A stretch of DNA of 64,000 bases, taken from assembly GCF_000719135.1 (NCBI RefSeq), contig NZ_JOEK01000010.1, positions 1 through 64,000 of the forward strand, written 5' to 3'. The number at the start of each line of letters is the position of its first letter. The first letter of the stretch is position 1. The notes below the pieces were generated by a model, which was given only the letters and a program-made list of their open reading frames with translations, was not told where the DNA came from and searched no databases. Below, one piece after another: positions 52,827-61,502 of the stretch. Source of the DNA: Streptomyces avicenniae. GTDB taxonomy: Bacteria > Actinomycetota > Actinomycetes > Streptomycetales > Streptomycetaceae. Both the position numbers and the translations under genes were made by a program.

Positions 52827-54125
52827 TCATCTGTCGGCTGAGCCCGGCGGCGCGTCCCTGCCCGAGAACAGCACCAGCAGCAGGCCACCGGCGAACAGCA
52901 GCAGGACAGGCCAGGCCGGATGCCCGCCCGGCGCGAACCCCACGGCTGCGAAACGCGCCAGCGCGCCCGCCGCCACGGCCGTGCCCACAGCGAGCAGCAC
53001 GGGGGATCGGCGCCGTAGCGTGCCGATCCCTGGGGGCAGATGTCGCAGGGGGCGTTCCGCCCACAGCACGACGCGTACAAGCGGCAGCAGCAGTACGGCC
53101 AGTAGCGCGACCCAGCCGACACGCAGGGCCAGCCACGCACCCGAGCCGATGGACGGCTGCGGCACGATCCCGGCCGGGTAGAGCGCCACCGCGACGGCGA
53201 TCACCGGGGCCATGTGCCACAGGTACAGCGTCATCACAGCCGTGTTGGCGCGGGAGACGCGGCGCCAGAGGACAGGCCGGGTGAGGAGCCGGGCCAGCGC
53301 GGGCTCGGCCGTCAGCAGCAGACCGGTCTGCGCGGCGGCGAACGCCAGCAGTGCAACGGACGGCGGGGACGTGTTCTCCACCCGGGTGCCCGCACCGATC
53401 ATCGCCACAGGGAACGGCCCCCAGACCAGCAGCGCCGTCAGCAGTGCGACGCCTCCCGCGCCCAGCGCCGCGCACCGTGCGCGGGGACGCGTCAGTGACC
53501 CGTCGTGCCACGCGAAACCCCACAGGTACATCGCCCCCCACACCAGGAGGTAGTTGGCGCCGCCCACCACGGGCACCCCGGGGCCCACCACCAGGACGTC
53601 CACCACCACCGCGACCCCCGCCACCAGCGCCGCGAAGCGCAGCCCCCACCGCAGATGCAGCGCGTACAGCGCCGGGGTGAGCGCGATCAGCACCAGGTAC
53701 ACCGGCAGGAACCACAGGTGCAGCGCGACGAACCAGCCCGCCTGCCTCAGTTCGTCCCGCTGCGCCACCCCCGTGGCCGCCACCACGCAGACGACCCCCA
53801 TGGCGACCACGACATAGACGGCCGTCGGCCACAGCAGCCCCAGCACACGGACGCGCACCCACGCCGCCCCGCGTTCACCTCGCTGCCGCCGCGCCGACCA
53901 CGAGACGGCGTTCGCGTAGCCGCCCACCACGAAGAACACCGGCATGACCTGGAGCACCAGCGTCACCCACGGCGCCCAGCCCACGTACCGCAGCGCGTCC
54001 CGGCCGGAGAGGCGGCCGTCGTGGTACGTGACGTCCGTCAGCAGCCAGTGCCCGACGACCACGGCGCCGATCGCGGTCACCCGCAGCAGGTCGGCCGGTC
54101 TGTTGCGGCCCCTGCCACTCGTCAC
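52827..54125 (-). CDS. Membrane acyltransferase (acyltransferase-3 family)
   Basis: 432 aa from a GTG at 54125, placed behind GGAGGCGTC; the frame extends upstream without a site. About ten to twelve membrane helices are present. The first helix has LLRVTAIGAVVVGHWLLTD with the His typical of the family, then PVFFVVGGYANAVSW, VALHLWFLPVYLVLIAL and MTLYLWHMAPVIAVAVAL. These enzymes move acyl groups to sugars, lipids or antibiotics at the membrane. Target unknown. It runs toward the MocR remnant, 10 bp away. Confidence 0.88.
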   Translation of the reverse strand: MTSGRGRNRPADLLRVTAIGAVVVGHWLLTDVTYHDGRLSGRDALRYVGWAPWVTLVLQVMPVFFVVGGYANAVSWSARRQRGERGAAWVRVRVLGLLWPTAVYVVVAMGVVCVVAATGVAQRDELRQAGWFVALHLWFLPVYLVLIALTPALYALHLRWGLRFAALVAGVAVVVDVLVVGPGVPVVGGANYLLVWGAMYLWGFAWHDGSLTRPRARCAALGAGGVALLTALLVWGPFPVAMIGAGTRVENTSPPSVALLAFAAAQTGLLLTAEPALARLLTRPVLWRRVSRANTAVMTLYLWHMAPVIAVAVALYPAGIVPQPSIGSGAWLALRVGWVALLAVLLLPLVRVVLWAERPLRHLPPGIGTLRRRSPVLLAVGTAVAAGALARFAAVGFAPGGHPAWPVLLLFAGGLLLVLFSGRDAPPGSADR

Positions 54126-54277
54126 GACGCCTCCGGTGCGACGGGCGCACGTGCGCGCGCAGGCCCCCGTCCAGTGCACCGCGCCGAGGCTCCCGCGGCG
54201 AGTGCGCCGCCCCCAGGAGGGTGACGGGCGGGGACCGTGGCCCGTGTACGCGCAGGTCACACGGTGTGTGCGAGAAC

Positions 54278-54306
54278 TTGCGCGAGTTTTACGTCAGCGC
54301 TGTAGT
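54278..54306 (+). promoter_or_regulatory. Promoter of the phosphatase-fold gene
   Basis: TTGCGC (54278-54283) and TGTAGT (54301-54306) are separated by exactly 17 bp. Transcription would begin about 20 bp before the ATG at 54338. Confidence 0.55.
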
Positions 54307-54337
54307 CGCCTTCATCGAATGCTCGTACGATCCGTCC

Positions 54338-54898
54338 ATGCTGGTCACGCTCATCGCCGCTGCCCGCAGTGCACCCCTGCTCGACACCCCCTTCGGCGAC
54401 GACCGCCCGCTCGACATCACGGCCTGGCAGGTACTCGAACGCGCCATCCCCGCGCTCGTCCCCCTGACCGCCGCCGAGCTGCGCTACTGCTCCCCGACCC
54501 CGGCCAGCCGCCAGACGGGCGACGCCCTGGGCCTCGCCCCGCTCGCCCAGCCCGCGCTGCGTGAGTGCGACATGGGCCGCTGGCGCGGCCTCACCCTGCG
54601 CGAGGCCACGGGACGCGAGCCCGCCGCCGTCGAGGCGTGGTTCGCCGACCCCCGTTCCGCACCGCACGGCGGCGAGCCGCTGCTCTCGTTCGTCTCCCGC
54701 GTCGGCGGCTGGCTCGACACGCGCCCGATCGACCACGACGGGCACGTCGTCGCCGTCGCCGAGTCGTCCGTCATCCGGGCGGCCATGCTCTACGCGCTCG
54801 GCGCGCCACCGCAGTCGTACTGGCGCACCGAGGTCCATCCGCTGTCGGTCGTCAGCCTGACCGGGGGGCGGGGGCGCTGGAGTCTGCGCATCGGGTGA
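54338..54898 (+). CDS. Histidine-phosphatase-fold protein lacking the catalytic histidines
   Basis: 186 aa. The fold is recognised from CSPTPASRQTGDALGLAPL (the Arg/phosphate loop), ECDMGRWRGLTLREA and HGGEPLLSFVSRVGGWLD. The N-terminal RHG is replaced by IAAARSAPLL, and the second His motif reads AESSVIRAAMLYALG, so both catalytic His are missing. Related pseudo-phosphatases occur beside CbtAB cobalt/cobalamin genes in Streptomyces, as far as I recall, which may connect it to the B12 operon 3 kb away. It overlaps the convergent WYL gene by 47 bp. Confidence 0.82.
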   Translation: MLVTLIAAARSAPLLDTPFGDDRPLDITAWQVLERAIPALVPLTAAELRYCSPTPASRQTGDALGLAPLAQPALRECDMGRWRGLTLREATGREPAAVEAWFADPRSAPHGGEPLLSFVSRVGGWLDTRPIDHDGHVVAVAESSVIRAAMLYALGAPPQSYWRTEVHPLSVVSLTGGRGRWSLRIG

Positions 54899-55886
54899 CG
54901 ACCGGCTCGCGCGCGTCGGGGGCCGTGTCCCCGTAGAGCGCGGTCACGGCAGCCGCGGCGTCCGCCAGCAGCCGCCGCGCCTCGGGCGGGTCGAGGACCT
55001 CGACCTCCGGGCCGAACTGGAGGAGCTGCCGGATCGCGCCGGGCGCCTCGTACGCCAGCGACACCGCGCACCAGCCGTCCTCGTCCGGGGCCTCCGGCCG
55101 CTCGGTCACCCAGGCCGCGGCGATCCGCAGGAACAGGTCCACGCGCGAGTGCCGCACCCGGGCACGCACCCGCAGGGCGGCGTGACGTTCCTCCACGCGG
55201 CGACGCAACCCCTCCCACGCGTCGGCCAGCTCCACGCCCACCCGGCGCTGCACCGGGGCGTCCAGCACCCTCGCCGCCCGCACACGGTCCGCGCGGAACA
55301 GGCGCGCACGCCGCCGCCGGTCGGCGACCAGGTACCACACGCCCGCCTTGGCCACGAGGCCGTACGGATCGACCGTGTACGTGACGGCCTCCGCCGTACC
55401 GCTGTGCTGGTAGCGGATCCGCAGCCGCCGGTCGGCGAAGACCGCGTCGAGCAGCGCCCCGAGATCCGCCTCGTCGTCGCTGCGCCCTCCCAGCCAGCGC
55501 TCGGGATCGACGAGGATGCGCCTGCTGGTCAGCTCGGCGGCGGGCCGGTGGGGGCCGGGCAGGGCCGCCATCACCTTGCGCAGCGCCGAGCCGAGCGCGT
55601 GGTCGAGGCCGAGGGCCGCGTGCGTCCGCCCGGCCGTCAGGACGAACAGGGCGCGCGCCTCGTCCTGCGTCAGCCCCGTCACGTCGGTGCGGTAGCCGGG
55701 GAGCAGCGCGATGCCGCCGTGCCGTCCGCGCTCCGCGTACACCGGCACACCGGCGGCCGACAGGGACGCGACGTCGCGGTAGATCGTCCGTACGGAGACC
55801 TCAAGGCGCCGCGCCAGCTCGGCGGCGGACACCTGCCCCCGGGTCTGGAGCAGCAGGAGGACGGACAGCAGACGGTCGGACTTCAC
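54852..55886 (-). CDS. WYL-domain HTH regulator (YafY-like)
   Basis: 344 aa from a GTG at 55886 (VKSDRLLSVLLLLQTR). The winged HTH SAAELARRLEVSVRTIYRDV is followed by a linker, a WYL domain (RIRYQHSGTAEAVTYTVDPY, GLVAKAGVWYLVADRR) and a C-terminal WCX region. It resembles PafB/PafC but is unlinked to them. It is divergent from a FAD oxidoreductase and probably controls it through an inverted repeat at 55911. Its 3' end overlaps the phosphatase-fold gene by 47 bp. Confidence 0.9.
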   Translation of the reverse strand: MKSDRLLSVLLLLQTRGQVSAAELARRLEVSVRTIYRDVASLSAAGVPVYAERGRHGGIALLPGYRTDVTGLTQDEARALFVLTAGRTHAALGLDHALGSALRKVMAALPGPHRPAAELTSRRILVDPERWLGGRSDDEADLGALLDAVFADRRLRIRYQHSGTAEAVTYTVDPYGLVAKAGVWYLVADRRRRARLFRADRVRAARVLDAPVQRRVGVELADAWEGLRRRVEERHAALRVRARVRHSRVDLFLRIAAAWVTERPEAPDEDGWCAVSLAYEAPGAIRQLLQFGPEVEVLDPPEARRLLADAAAAVTALYGDTAPDAREPVVTRCADSSAPAPRSG

Positions 55887-55910
55887 GCCACCAGGATGCC
55901 GTACACAAAG

Positions 55911-55927
55911 CTGACGGGAACTGTCAG
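55911..55927. promoter_or_regulatory. Candidate WYL-regulator operator
   Basis: CTGAC (55911-55915) and GTCAG (55923-55927) form an inverted repeat with a 7-bp spacer in the 97-bp divergent gap. Confidence 0.5.
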
Positions 55928-55983
55928 GTTTCGCGGGGACGCTGGTCCCAGTTCCACCACCAGTGAAAGGCCGTGAACCGCTC

Positions 55984-57363
55984 ATGAACGATGCCGTCCC
56001 CGCACTCCGCGCCCGCGTCGCCGGGCCCGTCCTGACCCCGGGGGAGGAGGGCTACGACGCCGAACGCGCCGGGTTCAACTCCGCCGTGGACGACCGGCCC
56101 GCCGTCGTCGTCGGCGCGACGGGTCCTGACGACGTCCGCGCGGCCGTCGCGTACGCCAGGGACGCCGGGCTGCCGGTCGCCGTCCGCTCCACCGGGCACG
56201 GCGCGGGCGTCGCCGCGGACGGCGCCGTGCTCATCACGACGCGGCGCATGACCGGCGTCCGCGTCGATCCCGAGCGCGGCGCCGCCCGCGTGGAGGCCGG
56301 TGTGCGCTGGGCCGAGGTCGCCGAGGCCGCCGCGCCGTACGGGCTCGCGCCGCTCAGCGGCTCGGCCCCGGGTGTAGGCGTCGTCGGCTACACGCTCGGC
56401 GGCGGCATGCCGCTGCTCGGCCGCACCTACGGCTGGGCCGCCGACCGCGTGCGCGCGATCGACGTCGTGACGCCTGACGGCCGCGCACGGCACGTCACGC
56501 CCGGCAGCGAACCCGACCTGTTCTGGGCCCTGCGCGGCGCGCGGGACAACTTCGGCGTCGTCACCGCCCTCGACATCGAGCTGCTGCGCCTGTCCACCCT
56601 GTGGGGCGGCGGGCTGTACCTCGACGCCTCCGCGCCCGGCCGGGCCGCGGCGCTCACGGACGCCTACCGGCGGTGGACGGGCGACGTGCCCGAGGAGATG
56701 AACTCGTCGCTCGCCCTCGTGCCGCTGCCCGACGTCCCCGGGCTGCCCGAGCCGCTGCGCGGGCGGTACGTGGCCCACATCCGCATCGCGTTCGTCGGCG
56801 AACCGGCCGCGGGGGAACGTCTCGTCGCCCCGCTGCGCGCGCTCGGCCCCCTGCTCATCGACTCCCTGGCCGAACTGCCCTACACCGCCGCGGGGTCGAT
56901 CCACAACGATCCCCCCACGCCGATGCCGTGGAACGGCGACATCGCCCTGCTCGACGGCCTGGAGGAGGCGGACGTCGCCGCCGTGACCCGGCTCGCCGGC
57001 CCAGAGGCGCCGCTGCCCGTCATCACCGAACTGCGCCACCTGGGCGGCGCCCTGGCCCGGCCGGGCGCGGCCCCGAGCGCGGTCGGGCACCGTACGGCCG
57101 CCTGGTCGCTCGGCGTCCTCTCGCGCGTGAGCCCCGCGACCGAGGAGGTGGCGGGGCAGGCGCACCGCGCGGTCCTGGACGCGGTGGCGCCGCGGACGCT
57201 CGGACGGTTCCTCACCTTCATGGGGTCGGGGCGCCTCGCCGCGCCCGACGCCGTGCGGACCGCGTACGAGGCGGGGACGTACGACCGGCTCGGCGCGCTC
57301 AAGGCCGCCTGGGACCCGGGGAACACCTTCCGCCTCGGGCACCCGGTGACCCCGGGGAGCTGA
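55984..57363 (+). CDS. FAD-dependent oxidoreductase (BBE / PCMH type)
   Basis: About 459 aa from ATG 55984 (an AAAGG lies 13 nt upstream; GTG 55963 is in frame). The PCMH-type FAD fold shows in PDDVRAAVAYARDAGLPVAVRSTGHG, with the His of STGHG the usual FAD attachment point, then GVGVVGYTLGGGMPLLGR and DLFWALRGARDNFGVVTALD. The C-terminal BBE region has AWDPGNTFRLGHPV. These enzymes oxidise sugars, alcohols or secondary metabolites; the substrate is unknown. It is divergent from the WYL gene. Confidence 0.9.
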   Translation: MNDAVPALRARVAGPVLTPGEEGYDAERAGFNSAVDDRPAVVVGATGPDDVRAAVAYARDAGLPVAVRSTGHGAGVAADGAVLITTRRMTGVRVDPERGAARVEAGVRWAEVAEAAAPYGLAPLSGSAPGVGVVGYTLGGGMPLLGRTYGWAADRVRAIDVVTPDGRARHVTPGSEPDLFWALRGARDNFGVVTALDIELLRLSTLWGGGLYLDASAPGRAAALTDAYRRWTGDVPEEMNSSLALVPLPDVPGLPEPLRGRYVAHIRIAFVGEPAAGERLVAPLRALGPLLIDSLAELPYTAAGSIHNDPPTPMPWNGDIALLDGLEEADVAAVTRLAGPEAPLPVITELRHLGGALARPGAAPSAVGHRTAAWSLGVLSRVSPATEEVAGQAHRAVLDAVAPRTLGRFLTFMGSGRLAAPDAVRTAYEAGTYDRLGALKAAWDPGNTFRLGHPVTPGS

Positions 57364-57424
57364 CCGGCGGCGGGCGCGGGGCAGCGCTCTGGCCGGGGCG
57401 GCGCGTACGGCCGTATTCTTGTGC

Positions 57425-57562
57425 GGAGTTCGCCTGTATGTCCGGGTGGGCTCCCCACAACTGAATGCGTGTACGGGGGAGGGAAGCCGGTGCGAGTCCG
57501 GCGCTGACCTGCAACCGTGAGCGGCTGCCCGGACGGGCGCCGCGAGTCGGGACACTCACCGT
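57425..57562 (+). ncRNA. Cobalamin riboswitch
   Basis: The conserved core is clear: GGGAAGCCGGTGCGAGTCC starts at 57481, GCTGACC and GCAACCGTGAGC follow, and GCGAGTCGGGACACTCACCG closes the element near 57543-57562. This is the cobalamin-element order. The 5' boundary is estimated. It lies upstream of the DUF4430 gene, so B12 should repress the operon; about 160 nt remain for an expression platform. Confidence 0.85.
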
Positions 57563-57724
57563 GCGACGCGGACTTCTCTCACTGTCATGGATTGCAGCGC
57601 GGAGCCCTCGGCCACCCGGCCAGTCGGCCCCTGGCGCCTCGTACCTCCCGTACGACGACGCGTCAGGGGCCCGCCGTGCCAGGGCACCCGGGCCGCCCCG
57701 GCTGCCCAACGGGAAAGGCACGCG

Positions 57725-58705
57725 ATGTCCCGCGCCACCGTCAGAGCCGTCGTCGTCGGCGTGCTCGTCGCGGTGCTCCACCTGCTGCTGCCCCTCCCCG
57801 CGACCGCCGGGGGCGGCCCCCTGGCGGCGCGGCCCTCGGCGGCCGGGACACCCGGCTTCTGCCCGGGCGACTCGGGCGTCAGCGTCGTCGTGGACTTCCG
57901 CGAACTGGGCGGCGGGCGCGTCGTCCGCTGCGCCCCCGGCCGCCAGGAGGACGGCCTGAGCGCGCTGCGCAACGCGGGCTTCGACGTCGCGGGGACCGCC
58001 CGTTGGGGCGACTCGTTCGTCTGCCGGATCAACGGCCGCCCTGGCGCGGACAGCGAGGCGTGCGCCGACACACCGCCCGCCACCGCGTACTGGTCGTACT
58101 GGCACGCGGAGAACGGCGGACCGTGGCGCTACAGCCAGCGCGGCGCGCTCAACCGGACGCCGCCACAGGGGAGCATCGAGGGCTGGTCGTTCCAACTCGA
58201 CATGGGTGAGGGGCAGTCGGCCGCGCCGGGGGTCGCGCCGTTGCGACCGGACGCGCCCACCACGCCGCCAGGTGACGGCGGCGGCGACGCGCCCGGTGCC
58301 CCGTCCACACCGCAGCCTCCGCGGGACCCGGCACCCGACCCCGACCCGGGCCAGGACGCGGGCGGCGACCCCGCGCCGTCCGGCGCCCCCGAGGAACCGG
58401 ACGAACCCGACCCCACGCCCGAGGAAGAGCCGACGACGCCGCGCCCCGAGTCCACCGCTTCGGCCGAGCCCACCCCGGGCCAGGACCCCGACGCCGGCGG
58501 CGCATCCCCCACCACTCCCGAGGAAACGCCCGGATGGGCCGGGGAGGACACCGCCTACACCGACACACGGGCCGACGACGCCGGTTCCTCCGGCCCCTCC
58601 CCACTGACCCTCGCCGTCCTCGGGCTGCTCGCCGCGCTCGGCGCGGGGGCCGCCGTCACCGCCCGGCGCAGGCGCCGCGCCGCCTCACCGGCCGACGACG
58701 CGTGA
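57725..58705 (+). CDS. Secreted/anchored DUF4430 protein, putative corrinoid binder
   Basis: 326 aa with a signal peptide (VVVGVLVAVLHLLLPLPATAGG). The domain that follows (residues ~45-150) has SVVVDFRELGGGRVVRCAPG, AGFDVAGTARWGDSFVCRING and YWSYWHAENGGPWRYSQRGA, like the DUF4430 fold of transcobalamin-related proteins. A long Pro/Asp/Glu linker precedes a C-terminal membrane helix (LTLAVLGLLAALGAGAAVTA) and basic tail. The start ATG has GGGAAAGG upstream. The gene is first after the riboswitch and overlaps the next by GTGA. I infer that it binds corrinoid outside the cell. Confidence 0.85.
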   Translation: MSRATVRAVVVGVLVAVLHLLLPLPATAGGGPLAARPSAAGTPGFCPGDSGVSVVVDFRELGGGRVVRCAPGRQEDGLSALRNAGFDVAGTARWGDSFVCRINGRPGADSEACADTPPATAYWSYWHAENGGPWRYSQRGALNRTPPQGSIEGWSFQLDMGEGQSAAPGVAPLRPDAPTTPPGDGGGDAPGAPSTPQPPRDPAPDPDPGQDAGGDPAPSGAPEEPDEPDPTPEEEPTTPRPESTASAEPTPGQDPDAGGASPTTPEETPGWAGEDTAYTDTRADDAGSSGPSPLTLAVLGLLAALGAGAAVTARRRRRAASPADDA

Positions 58706-59868
58706 CCCGGACCGGTCAGCTGCCGCGCGCGCTGCACCCGGGCGCGTGGTGGCTCTGGGCGATCGGCCTCGCCGTCGTGGCGGGACGGACGACCAACCCC
58801 CTCCTGCTCGCCCTGCTCCTCGTGGTCGTCGGACACGTCGTCGTGCGCCGCCGCACGGACGCGCCCTGGGCGCTCTCCTTCCGGATGTACCTGATCTTCG
58901 GCGCCGTCATCGTGGTCCTGCGCGTCGCCTTCCGGATCGTCCTGGGCGGCGGCCAGGGGGAGCACATCCTCTTCACGCTCCCGGAGATCCCCCTCCCCGA
59001 CGCGGCGGCGGGCATCCGGCTGTTCGGGCCGGTCGCCGCCGAGGAGATCCTCGGCGGCCTCTACGACGGACTCCAGCTCGCCACCATGGTCGTCTGCGTC
59101 GGCGCGGCCAACGTCCTCGCCAACCCCAAGCGCATGCTCAAGGCGATGCCAGGCGCCCTCCACGAGATCGGGACCTCCGTCGTCGTCGCCCTCACCGTCG
59201 CCCCCCAACTCATCGAGAGCGTGCAGCGCGTCCGCCGCGCCCGTCGGCTCCGCGGCGCGCGCGAACGGGGACGACGGGCACTGCGCGGCATCCTCATCCC
59301 GGTGCTCGAAGACGCCCTGGCGCGCTCCCTCGCCCTGGCCGCCGCCATGGCGTCCCGGGGCTACGGCCGGACGGGACCAGCCACCGGGCGCGCCCGCCTC
59401 ACCGTCGGCACCCTCGTCATCGGCGGCCTGCTCGGGATCGCCGTCGGGCTCTACGGCATCCTCGACACCGGCGCGCCCGGCTACCTCGGGCCGCCGATGC
59501 TCCTCACCGGCACCGCCGTCGCGATGCTCGGCTTCGCCCTGGGCGGGCGGGGCGTGCGCCGGACCGGGTACCGCCCCGACCACTGGCGCACCGGGGAACT
59601 GCTCACCGTCGCCGCCGGGCTCACCGCCGCCGCGCTCATGCACACGGCGTCCAGGACCGACTCCGCCGTCCTGTTTCCCGCCCTCTCCCCTCTGAGCTGG
59701 CCCGACGTCACGCTCCTCCCGCTGCTCGCCGTCCTCGCCGGGCTGCTGCCCGCCTACCTGTCGCCGCCCCCGCCTCCCACACCGGCGGCCGGGCCGCCGA
59801 CCCCCGCCTCCGCCCCGGACACCGCCGCACCCGCCGCACACCCGCAGCACAAGGAGGCCGCCGCGTGA
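58702..59868 (+). CDS. Energy-coupling factor transmembrane protein (EcfT/CbiQ family)
   Basis: 388 aa from GTG 58702, overlapping the previous gene by GTGA. It has about six membrane helices and the EcfT coupling motifs that contact ATPases (SVQRVRRARRLRGARERG and LAAAMASRGYGRTGP, the Ala-Arg-Gly signatures). It is the shared membrane scaffold of an ECF importer. The C-terminal tail is Pro-rich. It overlaps the ATPase gene by GTGA (59865-59868). Confidence 0.92.
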   Translation: MTRTGQLPRALHPGAWWLWAIGLAVVAGRTTNPLLLALLLVVVGHVVVRRRTDAPWALSFRMYLIFGAVIVVLRVAFRIVLGGGQGEHILFTLPEIPLPDAAAGIRLFGPVAAEEILGGLYDGLQLATMVVCVGAANVLANPKRMLKAMPGALHEIGTSVVVALTVAPQLIESVQRVRRARRLRGARERGRRALRGILIPVLEDALARSLALAAAMASRGYGRTGPATGRARLTVGTLVIGGLLGIAVGLYGILDTGAPGYLGPPMLLTGTAVAMLGFALGGRGVRRTGYRPDHWRTGELLTVAAGLTAAALMHTASRTDSAVLFPALSPLSWPDVTLLPLLAVLAGLLPAYLSPPPPPTPAAGPPTPASAPDTAAPAAHPQHKEAAA

Positions 59869-61502
59869 TCCGCTTCGACCAGGTCGGCTTCACGTACCAC
59901 GGCGCGCAGACGCCGACCCTGACCGGCGTAGACCTGCGTATCGGCGAGGGCGAGCTGTGCCTCGTCGCGGGACGCACCGGTGTCGGCAAGTCCACACTCC
60001 TGGGCGCCGTCAACGGACTCGTCCCCCGCTTCACCGGCGGCCTGCTCACCGGCACCGTGTCCGTCGCCGACCGGTCCACCGCGTCCGCTCCGCCCCAGGA
60101 GTTCGCCCACCTCGTCGGCACCGTCGGCCAGGACCCCCTCGCCGGGTTCGTCACCGACACCGTCGAGGAGGAACTCGCCTACGGCATGGAACAGCTCGCC
60201 GTCCCACCCGCGACGATGCGCAAGCGCGTCGAGGAGACGCTCGACCTCCTCGGCATCGCGGACCTGCGCCACCGCGCCCTGCGCACCCTCTCCGGCGGTC
60301 AGCAGCAACGCGTGGCCATCGGCTCCGTCCTCACCGCCCACCCTCCGGTCCTCGTCCTCGACGAACCCACCTCCGCCCTCGACCCGACCGCCGCCGAGGA
60401 AGTCCTCGCCGCCGTACTACGGCTCGTCCACGACCTCGGCACCACGGTGCTGATCGCCGAACACCGCATGGAACGCGTCCTCCAGTACGCGGACCGCCTC
60501 CTCCATCTCCCCGGCGACGGCACCGTCCTCGACGGCACCCCCGCCGCTCTCATGCCCGCGCTCGCCGACGCGGACGTCGCCCCACCCGTCGTCCACCTCG
60601 GGCGCATCGCGGGCTGGCACCCGCTGCCCCTGTCCGTGCGCGACGCCCGCCGCCACGCACCGGCACTCCGCGCCCGGCTCGCCGACCACCGGCCACCCGC
60701 GCCGCGCCACAGCCCCGCTGAACCCGAGCCCCTCCTCACCGCTCGCCGGATCACCGTCACCTACGGCCGCACCGTCGCCGTGCGCGAGGTGGACCTCACC
60801 CTCCACACCGGCGAAGTCACCGCGCTCATGGGCCGCAACGGCTCGGGCAAGTCCTCCCTCCTGTGGGCCCTCCAGGGCTCAGGCCCCCGCCGCTCCGGCA
60901 CCGTCACCGTCTCGGGAAGCGACGGCGACCCCGGTCACCTGCCCGCCCACCGCGCCAGGTCACTGGTCGGCCTCGTCCCGCAGAGCGCCGCTGACCTGCT
61001 CTATCTCCAGACGGTGGACGCCGAGTGCGCCCAGTCCGACCAGGAATCGGACGCCGCCCCGGGCACCTGCCGCGCTCTGCTGGACCGGCTCGCCCCCGGG
61101 GTCCCCGGCGACCGTCACCCGCGCGACCTCTCGGAGGGCCAGCGGCTCGCCCTGGTCCTGGCGATCCAGCTCACCGCCGCCCCGGCCGTCATGCTGCTGG
61201 ACGAGCCCACCCGCGGCCTCGACTACCGGGCCAAGCGCGCCTTCGGCCGCGTCGTCCGTGACCTCGCCGCCCGAGGACACAGCGTGGTCACCGCGACGCA
61301 CGACGTCGAGTTCGTCGCCGCCACCGCCGACCGCGTCACGGTCCTCGCCGAGGGGGAGACCGTGGCCGACGGCCCCACCGCGGACGTCGTCTGCTCCTCC
61401 CCGTCGCTCGCCCCCCAGGTGGCCAAGGTGCTCCGCCCCCAACCGTGGCTGACCCCCGACCAGGTCGCCGCGGCCCTCACCCCGGTGGAGGCGCGCCCAT
61501 GA
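59865..61502 (+). CDS. ECF transporter double ATPase (two ABC domains)
   Basis: 545 aa. The first ABC domain has Walker A GRTGVGKSTLL, signature LSGGQQQR and Walker B VLVLDEPTSALDP. The second has Walker A GRNGSGKSSLL, signature LSEGQRLAL and Walker B VMLLDEPTRGLD. Other systems use two genes for this. It is fused here as in several actinobacterial ECF operons. ATP hydrolysis drives toppling of the S component. Start GTG 59865, end overlapping the next gene by ATGA. Confidence 0.94.
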   Translation: MIRFDQVGFTYHGAQTPTLTGVDLRIGEGELCLVAGRTGVGKSTLLGAVNGLVPRFTGGLLTGTVSVADRSTASAPPQEFAHLVGTVGQDPLAGFVTDTVEEELAYGMEQLAVPPATMRKRVEETLDLLGIADLRHRALRTLSGGQQQRVAIGSVLTAHPPVLVLDEPTSALDPTAAEEVLAAVLRLVHDLGTTVLIAEHRMERVLQYADRLLHLPGDGTVLDGTPAALMPALADADVAPPVVHLGRIAGWHPLPLSVRDARRHAPALRARLADHRPPAPRHSPAEPEPLLTARRITVTYGRTVAVREVDLTLHTGEVTALMGRNGSGKSSLLWALQGSGPRRSGTVTVSGSDGDPGHLPAHRARSLVGLVPQSAADLLYLQTVDAECAQSDQESDAAPGTCRALLDRLAPGVPGDRHPRDLSEGQRLALVLAIQLTAAPAVMLLDEPTRGLDYRAKRAFGRVVRDLAARGHSVVTATHDVEFVAATADRVTVLAEGETVADGPTADVVCSSPSLAPQVAKVLRPQPWLTPDQVAAALTPVEARP

